Source: Nitrospira sp.
GTDB taxonomy: Bacteria > Nitrospirota > Nitrospiria > Nitrospirales > UBA8639
Length of the DNA stretch: 64,000 nt
Direction: 5' to 3'
NCBI GenBank assembly: GCA_011523385.1
Contig: WTGX01000023.1
Span: forward strand, 1 to 64,000
The position numbers and the translations under genes were made by a program. The notes beneath the pieces were generated by a model. The model saw nothing but the letters and a program-made list of their open reading frames with translations, was not told the DNA's origin and searched no databases. Of the stretch, positions 21,301 to 31,454 are shown piece after piece (the first letter of the stretch is position 1; each line of letters begins with the position of its first letter).

Positions 21301-21604
21301 CACGCGAGGAACCGCCGCGTATTTGCTCGACCGCGGCCTCGACGTGGAACCCGTCAATAAAGTGAAGGAAGGGCGGCCCCATCTCGTGGATCACATTAAG
21401 AACCGCCAGGCGCAGTTGGTCGTCAATACCGTGGACACCACCTCCTCACATAATGATTCGCTGTCCATTCGACGGGAAGCGCTGCAACAGAACATTCCGT
21501 ATTTCACGACGATCCAGGGCATTCAGGCTGCGGTGACCGCCATTGAGGCCATGAAGAAAGCGCCACTCACGATCAAACCATTACAAGACTTTCATCCAAC
21601 CTGA
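18308..21604 (+). CDS. carB: Carbamoyl phosphate synthase large subunit
   Basis: CarB makes carbamoyl phosphate from bicarbonate, ammonia and two ATP, for pyrimidines and arginine. The 1098-residue protein has the duplicated ATP-grasp plan. The first half starts with [20 protein letters not shown] and has [13 protein letters not shown]; the second half starts at about 578 ([20 protein letters not shown]) and has [15 protein letters not shown]. The oligomerisation linker is between them. The last 140 residues form the MGS-like allosteric domain. The chain is slightly longer than the usual 1060-1075. It follows the M48 gene by six bases and ends the pyr run; about 215 bases of repeats precede greA. 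Confidence 0.97.
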   Translation: MPKRTDLRRILLIGSGPIVIGQACEFDYSGTQACKTLKQEGYEVVLINSNPATIMTDPDLADRTYIEPITVEVVERILEEERPDALLPTMGGQTALNVTIALHERGLLEKYNVQLIGASYKAINKAEDREAFKWAMKNIGLTTPTSRLIQTREDAISFLEIVGFPAIVRPSFTLGGSGGNIAYNREEFERYVDWALLTSPVGEALIERSLIGWKEYELEVMRDLNDNVVIVCPIENFDAMGIHTGDSITVAPAMTLTDKEYQRMRDAAIRIIQEIGVDTGGSNIQFALNPANGEMIVIEMNPRVSRSSALASKATGFPIAKIAAKLAVGYTLDEIANDITKVTQASFEPTIDYVVVKIPRFAFEKFHGSNPTLTTQMKSVGEAMALGRTFKEAFQKALRSLETDRCGLISLNGLDHYLPGDELDPSVLEHIRTAMRVAHPDRPWHIADGLRTGVPKDEIFAATHVDPWFLDQIEELVLFEQRLLAQARACVQRTTDEAATRLDEVFDGPGGLERLKEAKRLGFSDQRLAQLLDTTAAAVRTFRNDRLPRVTYSRVDTCAAEFEAFTPYLYSTYGHECEARPTNREKVVILGGGPNRIGQGIEFDYCCVHATLALRELGIETIMVNCNPETVSTDYDTSDRLYFEPLVEEDVLNIMEVERPMGVVVQFGGQTPLKLALPLARAGIPILGTDPDAIDLAEDRERFSALITTLGLRQPRNGVARSGEEAFAVASRIGYPVIVRPSYVLGGRAMQIVYDEQSLRSYVENTVMSADQYPLLIDQYLTDAIEVDVDAVSDGTDVIVAGIMEHVEEAGIHSGDSACSLPPHSLTTGLVDRIRTQTVALARELRVVGLMNVQFAVQGNDVFVLEVNPRASRTVPFVSKTIGIPLAKVAMKTMVGHSLRDLNFTKVPATRHIAVKESVFPFTKLGNVDVLLGPEMRSTGEVMGIDQDFGWAFAKSQAAAGLSLPHMGTIIMSVKDGDKPGTVNVAKRLQVLGFKLQATRGTAAYLLDRGLDVEPVNKVKEGRPHLVDHIKNRQAQLVVNTVDTTSSHNDSLSIRREALQQNIPYFTTIQGIQAAVTAIEAMKKAPLTIKPLQDFHPT

Positions 21605-21647
21605 TAAGAGGTCAGGTTGCTTCACGGGTCCCGCGGCCTCTCCTCCG

Positions 21648-21719
21648 TTGTAGCTGCGGCATCTTATGCCGCCGGGAGAGGCTGTGGAAAAAAAGCGCCA
21701 TAAGATGGCGCGGCTACAA
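21648..21719. repeat. Two GC(G/C)GCAT-type palindromes in a larger inverted repeat
   Basis: GCGGCAT-CTT-ATGCCGC (21656-21672) and GCGCCAT-AAG-ATGGCGC (21695-21711) are two palindromes in opposite orientation. They are bracketed by TTGTAGC (21648-21654) and GCTACAA (21713-21719). The same module occurs singly at 4136-4157. It lies just after carB, so it could end or protect the pyr mRNA, but there is no T run. Confidence 0.85.
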
Positions 21720-21730
21720 ATAAATAGGTG

Positions 21731-21765
21731 CTACCCCACCTGACCTCCCCTTACAAAGGGGAGGT
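21731..21765. repeat. CCTCCCC/GGGGAGG palindrome, single module
   Basis: CTACCCCACCTGA is followed by CCTCCCC-TTACAAA-GGGGAGG (21744-21764). This module, or its reverse complement with the tail GGTGGGGTAG, recurs near 23.2, 29.6, 41.2 and 58.4 kb, always between genes. Confidence 0.85.
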
Positions 21766-21820
21766 AAAACAGAGCCGCTTGACCTAAAAGGATGAATACG
21801 GAGTTTCGTTTGGAGGAATT

Positions 21821-22294
21821 ATGGCTGTTCCGATGACTAAGAAAGGGTATGAGGCACTCAAGACGGAATTGGACCGGCTGAGGAAAGTTGAGCGTCCTCA
21901 AAACATTCAGGACATCGCCGAAGCACGGGAACACGGGGATTTGCGGGAAAATGCAGAATTCAAGGCGGCAAAAGAACGACAGCAATATATTGATACGCGA
22001 ATGAGTGAGCTCGAACATAAATTGGGCGACGCGCAGGTTATAGAATCCGGCACCGGTCCCAGCGAAACCGTTGTATTCGGTACGACCGTACGTCTCCTGG
22101 AAGTGGATTCGGAAGAAGAAAAAGCCTATACCCTTGTCGGTCAGGAAGAAGCCGATATCAAAAACGGTTCGATTTCCGTGCAATCGCCGATTGGCCGCGC
22201 ATTAATCGGTCATCGCGTCGGGGACGTGGTGCAAGTGAATCGGCCGGCGGGGATGATCGAGTACGAAATTCAAGAAATCTTTTTTCCGGAGTAA
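21821..22294 (+). CDS. greA: Transcription elongation factor GreA
   Basis: GreA rescues backtracked RNA polymerase by stimulating cleavage of the RNA 3' end. The 157-residue protein has the N-terminal coiled coil (MTKKGYEALKTELDRLRKVERP..IAEAREHGDLRENAEFKAAKERQ), with the acidic tip around residues 40-47, and the C-terminal FKBP-like domain ending IGHRVGDVVQVNRPAGMIEYEI. The ATG has GGAGG five bases upstream. It lies between the pyr locus and a SAM-hydrolysing enzyme gene, which starts four bases after it. Confidence 0.97.
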   Translation: MAVPMTKKGYEALKTELDRLRKVERPQNIQDIAEAREHGDLRENAEFKAAKERQQYIDTRMSELEHKLGDAQVIESGTGPSETVVFGTTVRLLEVDSEEEKAYTLVGQEEADIKNGSISVQSPIGRALIGHRVGDVVQVNRPAGMIEYEIQEIFFPE

Positions 22295-22298
22295 CTCC

Positions 22299-23099
22299 AT
22301 GCCTTCAGCCATATCCGTCCTGACGTTGTTGACCGACTTCGGCGCCCGGGACCATTTTGTCGCCAGCATGAAAGGGGTGATCCTGGGCATTAACAACCAG
22401 GCCCGCATCATCGATCTCTCGCATAACGTGGAACCGTATTCCATAGAAGAGGCCGCGTTTCTTCTGAATTCCTGTTATCACTATTTCCCCGACGGGACCG
22501 TTCACGTCGTCGTCGTCGATCCGGGAGTCGGGTCGGCGCGTCGAGGGTTGCTCGTCACGACTTCACGGTTTTTCTTTGTCGCCCCGGACAACGGCGTGCT
22601 GACGTATATTTTTGAAAACGAACTCTCGGTGGAGGTTCGGCAAATCGAAAATCGCCAATTTCGCCTGGATTCGGAAGGAGCCACCTTCGAAGGCCGGGAT
22701 TTGTTCGCGCCGTCCGCCGCCTGGCTCACGCGAGGACAAACTCCCGGAGCCTATGGCCGCCTCGTGGCCGACTACGAAAAATTGAAGATTCAGAAGCCCG
22801 AGGTGCGGGACGGTTCTCTCCACGGCCGTGTTGCCTACGTCGACCGGTTCGGAAATATTATCACCGACGTAACTCCCGCCGACATTCAGGCCCTCCAGAC
22901 GATTACCAAACGCAAGAACATTGCGTTTGAAATCGGTGGCATCACCATCGACACTCTCAAAACGCATTACGAGCAAGGCTCATCGGAAAAACCGGATGCC
23001 CTGATTAACAGTAACGGCTATCTCGAAGTGTTTATCAAGGAAAGCAACGCCGCGGAAAAACTGGGGATTAAGACCGGAACTCCCCTGGAAATCCAATAG
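22299..23099 (+). CDS. SAM hydroxide adenosyltransferase (DUF62 family)
   Basis: Members of this family split S-adenosylmethionine with water into adenosine and methionine; related enzymes use chloride or fluoride. Family features are LLTDFGARDHFVASMKGVI at residues 8-26, with the SAM-contacting Asp, DLSHNVEPYSIEEAAFLL at about 45, VHVVVVDPGVGSARR at about 70, and the C-terminal strand domain with GRVAYVDRFGNIITD. The 266-residue length is typical. The start is four bases after greA, with GGAG in the greA 3' end. Why cells remove SAM in this way is not settled; the context gives no further clue. Confidence 0.88.
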   Translation: MPSAISVLTLLTDFGARDHFVASMKGVILGINNQARIIDLSHNVEPYSIEEAAFLLNSCYHYFPDGTVHVVVVDPGVGSARRGLLVTTSRFFFVAPDNGVLTYIFENELSVEVRQIENRQFRLDSEGATFEGRDLFAPSAAWLTRGQTPGAYGRLVADYEKLKIQKPEVRDGSLHGRVAYVDRFGNIITDVTPADIQALQTITKRKNIAFEIGGITIDTLKTHYEQGSSEKPDALINSNGYLEVFIKESNAAEKLGIKTGTPLEIQ

Positions 23100-23174
23100 A
23101 TCCAGTTGTCGGGTTACGCTTCGCGTGTCCTGAGCGTAGTCGAAGGGCTAACCAGAGCTACGGTCTCCTCGTTC

Positions 23175-23325
23175 CCTCCCCTTTGTAAGGGGAGGCCAGG
23201 TGGGGTAGAGTCGTATACATGAAGCACGGACAACGAACACAATCGGAAGGTTCTTTCTTTGAGTTCGCAATACTAACCGTACCCGCTACCTCCCCTTCGC
23301 CCCTCCTTACAAAGGAGGGGAAAGG
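23175..23325. repeat. Pair of CCTCCCC-type palindromes in opposite orientation
   Basis: CCTCCCCTT-TGT-AAGGGGAGG at 23175-23195 with its tail GGTGGGGTAGAG faces CCCCTCCTTACAAAGGAGGGG at about 23300-23320, whose left flank is CTACCTCCCC. The two modules flank about 100 bases of unique sequence. Upstream, at 23109-23150, are GTCGGGTTACGCTTCGC and the TGTCCTGAGCGTAGTCGAAGG motif. So this 238-base gap holds at least three repeat types and no gene. Confidence 0.8.
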
Positions 23326-23337
23326 AATTGTGCCCAG

Positions 23338-23769
23338 TCAATCGCCGCCGTGAAACGTGTCCCGATCGTATTCGTCCTGCATGGATTCAACGTGGTACCC
23401 TAACCCCTGTCTAAAAGACTGACGTATCGCGAAGACACGTTCGTATACGTCGGTTCCTTTAATTTGAGTGCCGAAGCGGGCAAGAAATTGTTCGGTCAGT
23501 TGAACCCCCTTATGAAAATGGCGGGGAATGGTTTCCTCCGTGGCCTGTTGCCAGGTGGTGAAAATCAAAAACTCCTGAAACGACCGGGCCTGCGGCAATT
23601 TCTCGCCAATGGCGATCAGGGTTTCATACGCATGCCTGGCCTCCAACCCCGTTTCAGAAGAAAACGTTTCCTCGGCTTCTTCAATATCCGGTTGAGCATC
23701 GCCCAGGGAATCGTGGGCGTATGCCCGGGCTAAGGCTTCTTGTGCGACAACGGCAGGATCAAAATTCAT
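23338..23769 (-). CDS. Hypothetical protein, acidic, soluble
   Basis: I recognise no family. The 143-residue product from the ATG at 23769 (MNFDPAVVAQEALARAYAH) is mostly helical by pattern, acidic in its first half (DAQPDIEEAEETFSSE), and has no signal peptide or membrane segment. The middle contains HAYETLIAIGEKLPQARSFQEFLIFTTWQQATEETIPRHFHKGVQ. A longer frame with a TTG start would add ten residues. There is no clear Shine-Dalgarno. It lies 49 bases after the hicB stop on the same strand and may be the last gene of that run. Codon use is like the core genes. Confidence 0.6.
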   Translation of the reverse strand: MNFDPAVVAQEALARAYAHDSLGDAQPDIEEAEETFSSETGLEARHAYETLIAIGEKLPQARSFQEFLIFTTWQQATEETIPRHFHKGVQLTEQFLARFGTQIKGTDVYERVFAIRQSFRQGLGYHVESMQDEYDRDTFHGGD

Positions 23770-23818
23770 GTAGGGTGTCCGAACGGAACCCGAAGGCAAC
23801 TGTTGTCAAATTTTTCGG

Positions 23819-24256
23819 CTATGCGGCACGTGCGGCAATCACCAACCGCTTTCCGAATATCTTGAGAGCCGCTTCTATCTGACCAATGTGTGAACGGTGA
23901 TCGAGATCAAGCAGACGCCGGACGGTTCCTTCCAAGACCCCAAGTTGTCCGGCCAGAGCCACATTACTGACACCTTGTTCGCGCATTGCCTGGTAAAGAG
24001 CAAGTTTGGCGGCCACCAACGCTGGAAGTATGACGACAGGCCATCCGCGCGCCGGTGACGGGCGCGGAATGCTGCGCCGTTCGTTGATGTATCCACCGAG
24101 AGCGGCAATAAGACAATCTTCCGCCTCAGCCAGTGCCTCTTGTTCAGTCGCACCTTCTGTCAGTGCCTCGGGGATATCAGGAAACGATACGAATAGCGTG
24201 CCTTCTGCTTGTGGGGCCAAATTGACCGGATACGCCAATTGCATTGACTTCGCCAT
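23819..24256 (-). CDS. hicB: HicB family antitoxin
   Basis: HicB proteins bind and block the HicA ribonuclease and repress the operon. The N-terminal half is the degenerate RNase H-like HicB fold (YPVNLAPQAEGTLFVSFPDIPEALTEGATEQEALAEAEDCLIAALGGYI). The C-terminal half (LALYQAMREQGVSNVALAGQLGVLEGTVRRLLDLDHRS) is a helix-turn-helix of the XRE/Cro type, as in the longer HicB forms. At 145 residues it is of that longer class. The ATG at 24256 has AAGGAG nine bases upstream. It follows hicA by 22 bases. Together they form a type II toxin-antitoxin module in the usual toxin-first order. Confidence 0.9.
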   Translation of the reverse strand: MAKSMQLAYPVNLAPQAEGTLFVSFPDIPEALTEGATEQEALAEAEDCLIAALGGYINERRSIPRPSPARGWPVVILPALVAAKLALYQAMREQGVSNVALAGQLGVLEGTVRRLLDLDHRSHIGQIEAALKIFGKRLVIAARAA

Positions 24257-24278
24257 ATTCTGTATCTCCTTTTAGTTC

Positions 24279-24491
24279 TCAGAGATCTTTAAAGGACAAG
24301 CCGAGTTGTACGAGCATTGCAGCAAGGAGCCCTTTGCCGATTTCTTTTCGGCGGTCTTTGACTGTTGTAAAATGATCTCCATAGTAAAGACGTCCGTGGC
24401 TTCCTTTGCCTTTCCGGGATTCGAAGCGTACATGAATGCCACGCTTACGACCGAGTTTTTCTACCTGTCTAATAAAATCTCCACCCGTCAT
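24279..24491 (-). CDS. hicA: HicA family mRNA interferase toxin
   Basis: The 70-residue product starts at the ATG 24491 (MTGGDFIRQVEKLGRKRG); the open frame upstream of it is not like the family. The double-stranded RNA-binding-like fold and the catalytic His in GKGSHGRLYYGDH are typical, followed by the helix KEIGKGLLAAMLVQLGL. HicA cuts mRNA when free of HicB. There is no clear Shine-Dalgarno before this start. The gene begins 38 bases after the bioA stop on the same strand, so it may be transcribed from bioA as well as from its own promoter. Confidence 0.88.
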   Translation of the reverse strand: MTGGDFIRQVEKLGRKRGIHVRFESRKGKGSHGRLYYGDHFTTVKDRRKEIGKGLLAAMLVQLGLSFKDL

Positions 24492-24528
24492 AGTATATCG
24501 CACATAAATGTACGAGACAATGCCCGAT

Positions 24529-25935
24529 TCATGGACTGTACTTGTGGTGCCTGTCACACCCAATTCGGCATACCTTCGTCAGGATATTCACCATTTTCCT
24601 CAATTCCCGCTCAGTCGCTGCCAAAGGAGGAACGAGGACGACAATATCGCCGATCGGCCGGATAAGGAGGCCGCGACGACGGCATTCCGTCGCAATCCTG
24701 TAGCCCATGCGTTCGGACGGCAAAAACGGTTCCCTGGTTTCCTTGTTTTTGACTAATTCGATGCCTGCCATCATCCCGCATTGCCGGATGTCTCCCACGA
24801 TCGGCAATTCAACCAATGGCTTGAGCAGGGTGTGCAGCAGCCTGGAACGTTTCCCGACCCGGACGAGCGTTTTTTCTTTTTTGAAAATTTCGAGGTTCGC
24901 CAGTGCCGCGGCACAGCCGAGCGCGTTGCCCGTATAGCTGTGACCGTGAAAAAACGTTTTTTCGGGTTCTCCGAGAAACGCCTTGTAAATGTTCTCCGTG
25001 GTCAGGGTCGCGGCGAGGGGCAAATATCCTCCGGTCAATCCTTTGGCCACGCACAGGAGATCCGGTGTCACGCGTTCATGATCGCAGGCAAACATGCTTC
25101 CCGTCCGGCCAAAGCCGGTGGCCACTTCGTCGGCGATCAGGAGCGCGTTGTACTTGGTGCATAGGGCGCGAACCCGTGAGAGATAGCCCGGCGGCTGCGT
25201 AATGATCCCCGCGACGGCTTGCACCATGGGCTCGATCACGACGCCGGCGATCTGTTCGTGTCGCTTGGACAGCACGTCTTCCAAAGGATCGAGGCACGCC
25301 GTCTGACACGAAGGAAAGCGCAGATGCAGGGGACATCGATAACAGTAGGGGGCATCGAGGGCGACCGTCGGAAACAGGAGAGGCCGAAAGCGTTCATGGA
25401 ACAGGGTGATCCCACCCACGCTCATGCTCCCTATGGTGTCGCCGTGATAGGCGACATCCAGGCGAACGAAGGTTTTTTTCTTTTTTTGCGGCGGACGCTG
25501 CTGTTGCCAATATTGAATCGCCATTTTCAAGGCCACTTCCACGGCCGTCGAGCCGTCGTCCGAGTAGAACACCCGCGTCAGGCCTCTCGGGGCGATGTTG
25601 ACGAGTTCCCTGGCCAGGGCAATGGACGGGGGACTGGCCGCACCCAACAACGTGCTGTGGGCAATTTTACCGAGTTGATCTTGAATGGCCGTGTCCAGAG
25701 TACGGTGTCGGTGTCCGTGAAGATTGACCCAGATTGATGAAGATCCATCCAGATATCTGTTGCCGTGGATGTCATAGAGGTAGACGCCGTTGCCTTTTTC
25801 GATGATCAACGGGTCTTCCCGTTCCCATTCCTGCATTTGAGTGAACGGATGCCAGACATATTGCCGGTCCCATTTTGAGAGCTTAGATGATGAAGCGGCA
25901 GGATTGTTTTTTTGTTTTTTCTTGGGTTGCTTCAT
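24529..25935 (-). CDS. bioA: Adenosylmethionine-8-amino-7-oxononanoate aminotransferase
   Basis: BioA converts KAPA to DAPA in biotin synthesis, with SAM as the amino donor. The 468-residue class III aminotransferase has WHPFTQMQEWE at about residue 28, the family mark for BioA, then YLDGSSSIWVNLHGH, YSDDGSTAVEVALKMA (PLP phosphate site), LLIADEVATGFGRTG at about 270, and the PLP Lys in LLCVAKGLTGGYLPLA at about 302. The first 20 residues are Lys-rich and unusual. No other bio gene is in the window. hicAB follows closely downstream on the same strand. Confidence 0.93.
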   Translation of the reverse strand: MKQPKKKQKNNPAASSSKLSKWDRQYVWHPFTQMQEWEREDPLIIEKGNGVYLYDIHGNRYLDGSSSIWVNLHGHRHRTLDTAIQDQLGKIAHSTLLGAASPPSIALARELVNIAPRGLTRVFYSDDGSTAVEVALKMAIQYWQQQRPPQKKKKTFVRLDVAYHGDTIGSMSVGGITLFHERFRPLLFPTVALDAPYCYRCPLHLRFPSCQTACLDPLEDVLSKRHEQIAGVVIEPMVQAVAGIITQPPGYLSRVRALCTKYNALLIADEVATGFGRTGSMFACDHERVTPDLLCVAKGLTGGYLPLAATLTTENIYKAFLGEPEKTFFHGHSYTGNALGCAAALANLEIFKKEKTLVRVGKRSRLLHTLLKPLVELPIVGDIRQCGMMAGIELVKNKETREPFLPSERMGYRIATECRRRGLLIRPIGDIVVLVPPLAATERELRKMVNILTKVCRIGCDRHHKYSP

Positions 25936-25972
25936 TTATCAATTTGTCATTGGTATGAAAATCGCTCTCATC

Positions 25973-26066
25973 TGTCATCCTTGCGCACGCGAGGGTCCAG
26001 TGCCGTTCTCCTCGCCACTCGCAGGAAAAGCAAAAACCCCCGGATTCCCGCGTACGCGAGAATGAC
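25973..26066. repeat. Doublet palindromic repeat, copy 3 (bioA-lepA gap)
   Basis: TGTCATCCTTGCGCACGCG at the left and GGATTCCCGCGTACGCGAG with AATGAC at the right form a degenerate inverted doublet of about 94 bases. The core CCAGTG after the left module matches the copies at 15101-15199 and 38317-38399. It lies between the divergent bioA and lepA genes. Confidence 0.75.
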
Positions 26067-26210
26067 GGTTCAGGGTAGTGTGTTGGCTCTTTTCATCCCA
26101 CTGGGAAAAGATAGAACGGCAGGCCACGTGAGTAACAGGATTATAGGAATGCATTCTTTCTTTGACAAGACGGGGAAACCTTAATAGAATCAATAAATTG
26201 TGCATTTGCA

Positions 26211-28019
26211 ATGAACACACTCTCCTCTATCCGCAATTTTTCCATTATCGCCCATATCGATCACGGAAAATCCACCCTGGCTGATCGTCTGCTGGAACTG
26301 ACGGGAGCGATCACGCCCAGGGAGTTTCGTGAGCAGATCCTGGATGATATGGACCTGGAACGCGAACGCGGGATTACCATTAAGGCCCACGCCGTCACGA
26401 CGTCGTACAAGGCGCATGACGGGCACACGTACCAACTGAACCTCATTGATACTCCCGGTCACGTGGACTTTACCTATGAGGTTTCTCGCAGTTTGGCTGC
26501 GTGTGAAGGCGCCTTGTTGTTAGTGGACGCCACGCAAGGCGTGGAAGCGCAGACCATTGCCAACGTGTATCTCGCCATGGCCAACGACCTCGTGATCCTG
26601 CCCGTCATCAACAAGATCGACCTGCCCAGCGCGGATATCGACGGCGTGAAACACCAAATCGAAGAAGTCCTCGGCTTGCCGGTGGACGATGCTCTCCTGG
26701 TAAGCGCCAAGCAAGGGATCGGGGTGGATGACGTGTTGGGTGCCATGGTCCGGCAAGTGCCATCACCTGCGGGATCAATGGATGCCTCCTTGAAGGCCCT
26801 GATTTTCGATTCCTGGTTCGACAGTTACCAGGGGGCGATCGTGCTGGTTCGTATCTTCGACGGCGTGGTCAAACCGGGCATGAAAATCAGGCTCATGTCC
26901 ACGGGACGGACGTTTGAAGTCTCGGAAGTCGGCATTTTTGCTCCCAAGCGCACCAAGACCAAGGCGTTGAGAGCCGGCGCGGTCGGCTACGTCGTCGCCG
27001 GCATGAAAGACGTGTCGGACACCAAAATCGGTGACACGATCACCGATGCCGACCGGCCCACGGCAACGCCGTTACCCGGTTATCGTGATGTGAAACCACT
27101 GGTCTTCTGCGGGCTCTATACCATGGACAACGCGGATTATGAGAACCTTCGGGACTCGCTCGACAAGCTCCGCCTGAATGATTCTTCGTTTGTCTACGAA
27201 CCGGAAACGTCTTTGGCCTTGGGCTTTGGTTTCCGGTGCGGATTCCTTGGCCTGCTGCACATGGAAATTATTCGTGAACGCTTGCATCGCGAATACGGAC
27301 TGAGCCTTATCAGCACGGCTCCCACCGTGATTTACCGGGTCAGGACGCTGGACGGGGAAGTACTGGACATTGAAAATCCTTCAAAACTGCCGGAGCCTGA
27401 AGCCATCGAAACCATGGAAGAACCATTCATTAAGGCCACGATCATCGCACCGGAACGCTATGCCGGTAATATTCTGGCCTTGTGCCAGGAGCGGCGAGGT
27501 GTCCAGGAGAGTTTGCAGTATCTGGATACGACGCGGATCATGCTGGTCTATGCCTTGCCCTTGAACGAAATGGTGCTGGATTTTTACGACAAGTTGAAAT
27601 CCCGCACCCAGGGCTATGCCTCGTTGGATTACGAATTGATGGACTATCGGGAATCGGATCTGGTGAAACTCGACCTGTTGCTGAACGGCGAAACCATCGA
27701 CGCGTTGTCGTTTATCACGCATAAGGAGAAAGCCTATCATCGTGGCCGCCAACTCGTCGAAAAAATGAAGGAGTTGATCCCGAAGCAAATGTTCGAAGTG
27801 GCGATTCAAGCCGCGATCGGCAAACGCGTGATCGCGCGCGAAACGGTTTCCGCCATCAAAAAGAACGTGACCGCCAAGTGTTACGGGGGAGACATCACGC
27901 GAAAACGCAAGCTGTGGGAGAAACAGAAAGAAGGCAAGAAGCGGATGAAGCAACTGGGGCGCGTGGAGGTTCCGCAGGAGGCCTTCCTGGCGCTCTTGAA
28001 AGTAAAGGATGAGTCATGA
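26211..28019 (+). CDS. lepA: Elongation factor 4 (LepA)
   Basis: EF4 is a ribosomal GTPase that can back-translocate stalled ribosomes. The 602-residue protein has G1 [15 protein letters not shown]2/G3 with [10 protein letters not shown] and [11 protein letters not shown], and G4 NKIDLPSAD. The family-specific C-terminal domain ends with [35 protein letters not shown]. It is the first gene of a long plus-strand run. Its stop overlaps the lepB start by four bases, a classic lepA-lepB pair also known from E. coli. Confidence 0.97.
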   Translation: MNTLSSIRNFSIIAHIDHGKSTLADRLLELTGAITPREFREQILDDMDLERERGITIKAHAVTTSYKAHDGHTYQLNLIDTPGHVDFTYEVSRSLAACEGALLLVDATQGVEAQTIANVYLAMANDLVILPVINKIDLPSADIDGVKHQIEEVLGLPVDDALLVSAKQGIGVDDVLGAMVRQVPSPAGSMDASLKALIFDSWFDSYQGAIVLVRIFDGVVKPGMKIRLMSTGRTFEVSEVGIFAPKRTKTKALRAGAVGYVVAGMKDVSDTKIGDTITDADRPTATPLPGYRDVKPLVFCGLYTMDNADYENLRDSLDKLRLNDSSFVYEPETSLALGFGFRCGFLGLLHMEIIRERLHREYGLSLISTAPTVIYRVRTLDGEVLDIENPSKLPEPEAIETMEEPFIKATIIAPERYAGNILALCQERRGVQESLQYLDTTRIMLVYALPLNEMVLDFYDKLKSRTQGYASLDYELMDYRESDLVKLDLLLNGETIDALSFITHKEKAYHRGRQLVEKMKELIPKQMFEVAIQAAIGKRVIARETVSAIKKNVTAKCYGGDITRKRKLWEKQKEGKKRMKQLGRVEVPQEAFLALLKVKDES

Positions 28020-28768
28020 CCGAATATAAACCGGTGTTGCCTCCGGATTCCTCGTCCGGCGATCCCGAATTTTCCTCCTCCCATGAAGAAAGCCAGCCGG
28101 AGACAACCCGGACCAAATCCGTGTGGCGGGAATACACGGAAGCCATCATCATTGCATTGGTCCTGGCCCTGACCATTCGCGTGTTTCTCGTGCAGGCATT
28201 CAAGATTCCCTCGGGCTCCATGATTCCCAGTTTGCAGATCGGCGATCATATCCTGGTCAACAAACTCGCGTACGGGTTGCAGATTCCCCGGGATTGCGAA
28301 TTTGAGGTCGCGCTGCTCCCGGTCACCTGCTATTCCTCTTCCATGCTCTTTGAGTTTGAAAAACCCAAGCGGGGAGACATCATCGTGTTTCGATACCCGG
28401 AAGACGAGCACAAGGATTTTATCAAACGTATTATCGGCCTGCCCGGCGACACCATTCGGGTCCAGGAGAAAATCGTCTACATTAACGGCGAACGATTTCA
28501 GGACGCGCCATTTACCCAACGTGTGGACCCCGGCATGATCGATGGTCGCATCAATCCTCGTGACACGTTCGGGCCCGTCACGGTTCCTCCGAATTCGTAT
28601 TTCGTCATGGGCGACAACCGGGACCAAAGCCTGGACAGCCGTTTTTGGGGATACGTGCAAGAGCATAAAATCAAAGGCCGGGCGTTCCTCGTGTATTGGT
28701 CCTGGCACGGTCAGGGTTCGGTGATGGAATGGGTTCGATGGAATCGCATCGGGAAAGTGATTGAGTGA
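28016..28768 (+). CDS. lepB: Signal peptidase I
   Basis: LepB cuts signal peptides from exported proteins at the periplasmic side of the inner membrane. The 250-residue protein has a cytoplasmic tail of about 35 residues, a single transmembrane helix ([20 protein letters not shown]), then box B with the catalytic Ser ([21 protein letters not shown], about residue 66) and the catalytic Lys in [12 protein letters not shown] at about 140. The last conserved box is [18 protein letters not shown] overlap with lepA shows translational coupling. Confidence 0.96.
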   Translation: MTEYKPVLPPDSSSGDPEFSSSHEESQPETTRTKSVWREYTEAIIIALVLALTIRVFLVQAFKIPSGSMIPSLQIGDHILVNKLAYGLQIPRDCEFEVALLPVTCYSSSMLFEFEKPKRGDIIVFRYPEDEHKDFIKRIIGLPGDTIRVQEKIVYINGERFQDAPFTQRVDPGMIDGRINPRDTFGPVTVPPNSYFVMGDNRDQSLDSRFWGYVQEHKIKGRAFLVYWSWHGQGSVMEWVRWNRIGKVIE

Positions 28769-28831
28769 GACAACGGGGAATAATCGGTACGAGAGCCATG
28801 ACCGGAACACCACTCAAAGAGGCCCTTCGTT

Positions 28832-29587
28832 ATGCCGGTGGATAGCCCTCATGTCACGATCGTCATTCCGGCCCGGCACGCATCATCCAGATTTCCCGGC
28901 AAGCCGTTAGCGCTCCTGGCGGGAAAACCTTTGATTCAGCACGTCTATGAACAAGCCGTTCGCGTTCCGAAAGTTGCCGCGGTGCTCGTGGCGACGGATG
29001 ACGCGCGCATACACAAAAGCGTGGAACGGTTCGGTGGCCGCTCTGCGATGGTGACCGCGCCCTGCCGCACGGGCACCGATCGCGTGGCGGAGGCGGTCAA
29101 GGAGCTTCCCGGTGAAATTGTCGTGAACCTCCAGGCTGATGAAATCCTGTTGTCGCCCGATCTACTGCTTGATCTTATCGATCCGTTTCTTGCCGGTGAC
29201 GCGGAAATGGGCACCTTGTGTCGTCCGTTCAACTACAGGGAGGAATTTATGCAATCTTCCGTCGTGAAGGTAGTCAAAGACCGGCAGGGGAAGGCCCTTT
29301 ACTTTTCCCGTGCTCCGATTCCGCACGAACGCGATCACGTCCACGAGGCTTCACCCTTTGCCTCTCTCCATTTAGGAGTGTATATTTTTCGCAGACACAC
29401 CTTGAATCGATTTGCCTCATTGCCGAGCGGGGAATTGGAGGAGGCGGAAAAACTCGAGCAGTTACGGGCGCTGGAACATGGGATTCCCATTCACGTGTGG
29501 GAGACGACCCATGCTTCGCTCCGGATCGATACCGAAGAGGATTTGGAACGAGCGAATGCTTCATGGGACGAAATTATGGCAGGGTAG
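28832..29587 (+). CDS. kdsB: 3-deoxy-manno-octulosonate cytidylyltransferase
   Basis: KdsB activates Kdo to CMP-Kdo for lipid A-core assembly. The 251-residue protein has the nucleotide-binding opening IVIPARHASSRFPGKPLALLAGKPLIQHVYEQA, the TGTDRVAEAV segment at about residue 89, VVNLQADEILLSPDLL at about 100, and YFSRAPIPHERD at about 155. In most KdsB sequences the metal/substrate site reads NVQGDEP; here it is NLQADEI, a small variation. kdsA is downstream past pyrG, so the CTP-making enzyme sits between two Kdo genes that need CTP. Confidence 0.94.
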   Translation: MPVDSPHVTIVIPARHASSRFPGKPLALLAGKPLIQHVYEQAVRVPKVAAVLVATDDARIHKSVERFGGRSAMVTAPCRTGTDRVAEAVKELPGEIVVNLQADEILLSPDLLLDLIDPFLAGDAEMGTLCRPFNYREEFMQSSVVKVVKDRQGKALYFSRAPIPHERDHVHEASPFASLHLGVYIFRRHTLNRFASLPSGELEEAEKLEQLRALEHGIPIHVWETTHASLRIDTEEDLERANASWDEIMAG

Positions 29588-29607
29588 CGGGATTAAGCTT
29601 CTTGCTG

Positions 29608-29695
29608 ATTCCTCCCCTCACCCCTCCTTATCCTTCGGCTCCGCTTCCTTCGCGTTGCTCAGGACAGGCAGGACAGGCAAAGGAGGGGAAGTTGG
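29608..29695. repeat. CCTCCCC-type repeat, divergent or interrupted copy
   Basis: CCTCCCCTCACCCCTCCTTA at the left and CAAAGGAGGGGAAG at the right are the two halves of the CTACCTCCCC...GGAGGGG palindrome. The loop is interrupted by about 50 bases holding CCTTCGGCTCCGC and two GGACAGGCA units, which belong to the separate CTGAGC/GGACAGG repeat family. It looks like one repeat inserted in another. No gene is seen in the 146-base gap. Confidence 0.6.
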
Positions 29696-29724
29696 GAATT
29701 GTCGACGAATGAATAGATATATAA

Positions 29725-31335
<1,611 letters not shown>

Positions 31336-31454
31336 CGGGTGCTCAGCATCCTCGTAGGGGCGGACCGGAGCTTGCCCTGAGCGAAAGCGAACGGGTGTCC
31401 GCCTGTGTGAAAGATAAGGAAGGGTGGGGGGATGCAACCACGCAAAGGGCTTCA

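Noticed and set aside
27881-28813. Open frame of 310 codons on the minus strand
   Set aside because: Antisense to lepA end and lepB, both clear; rejected as shadow.
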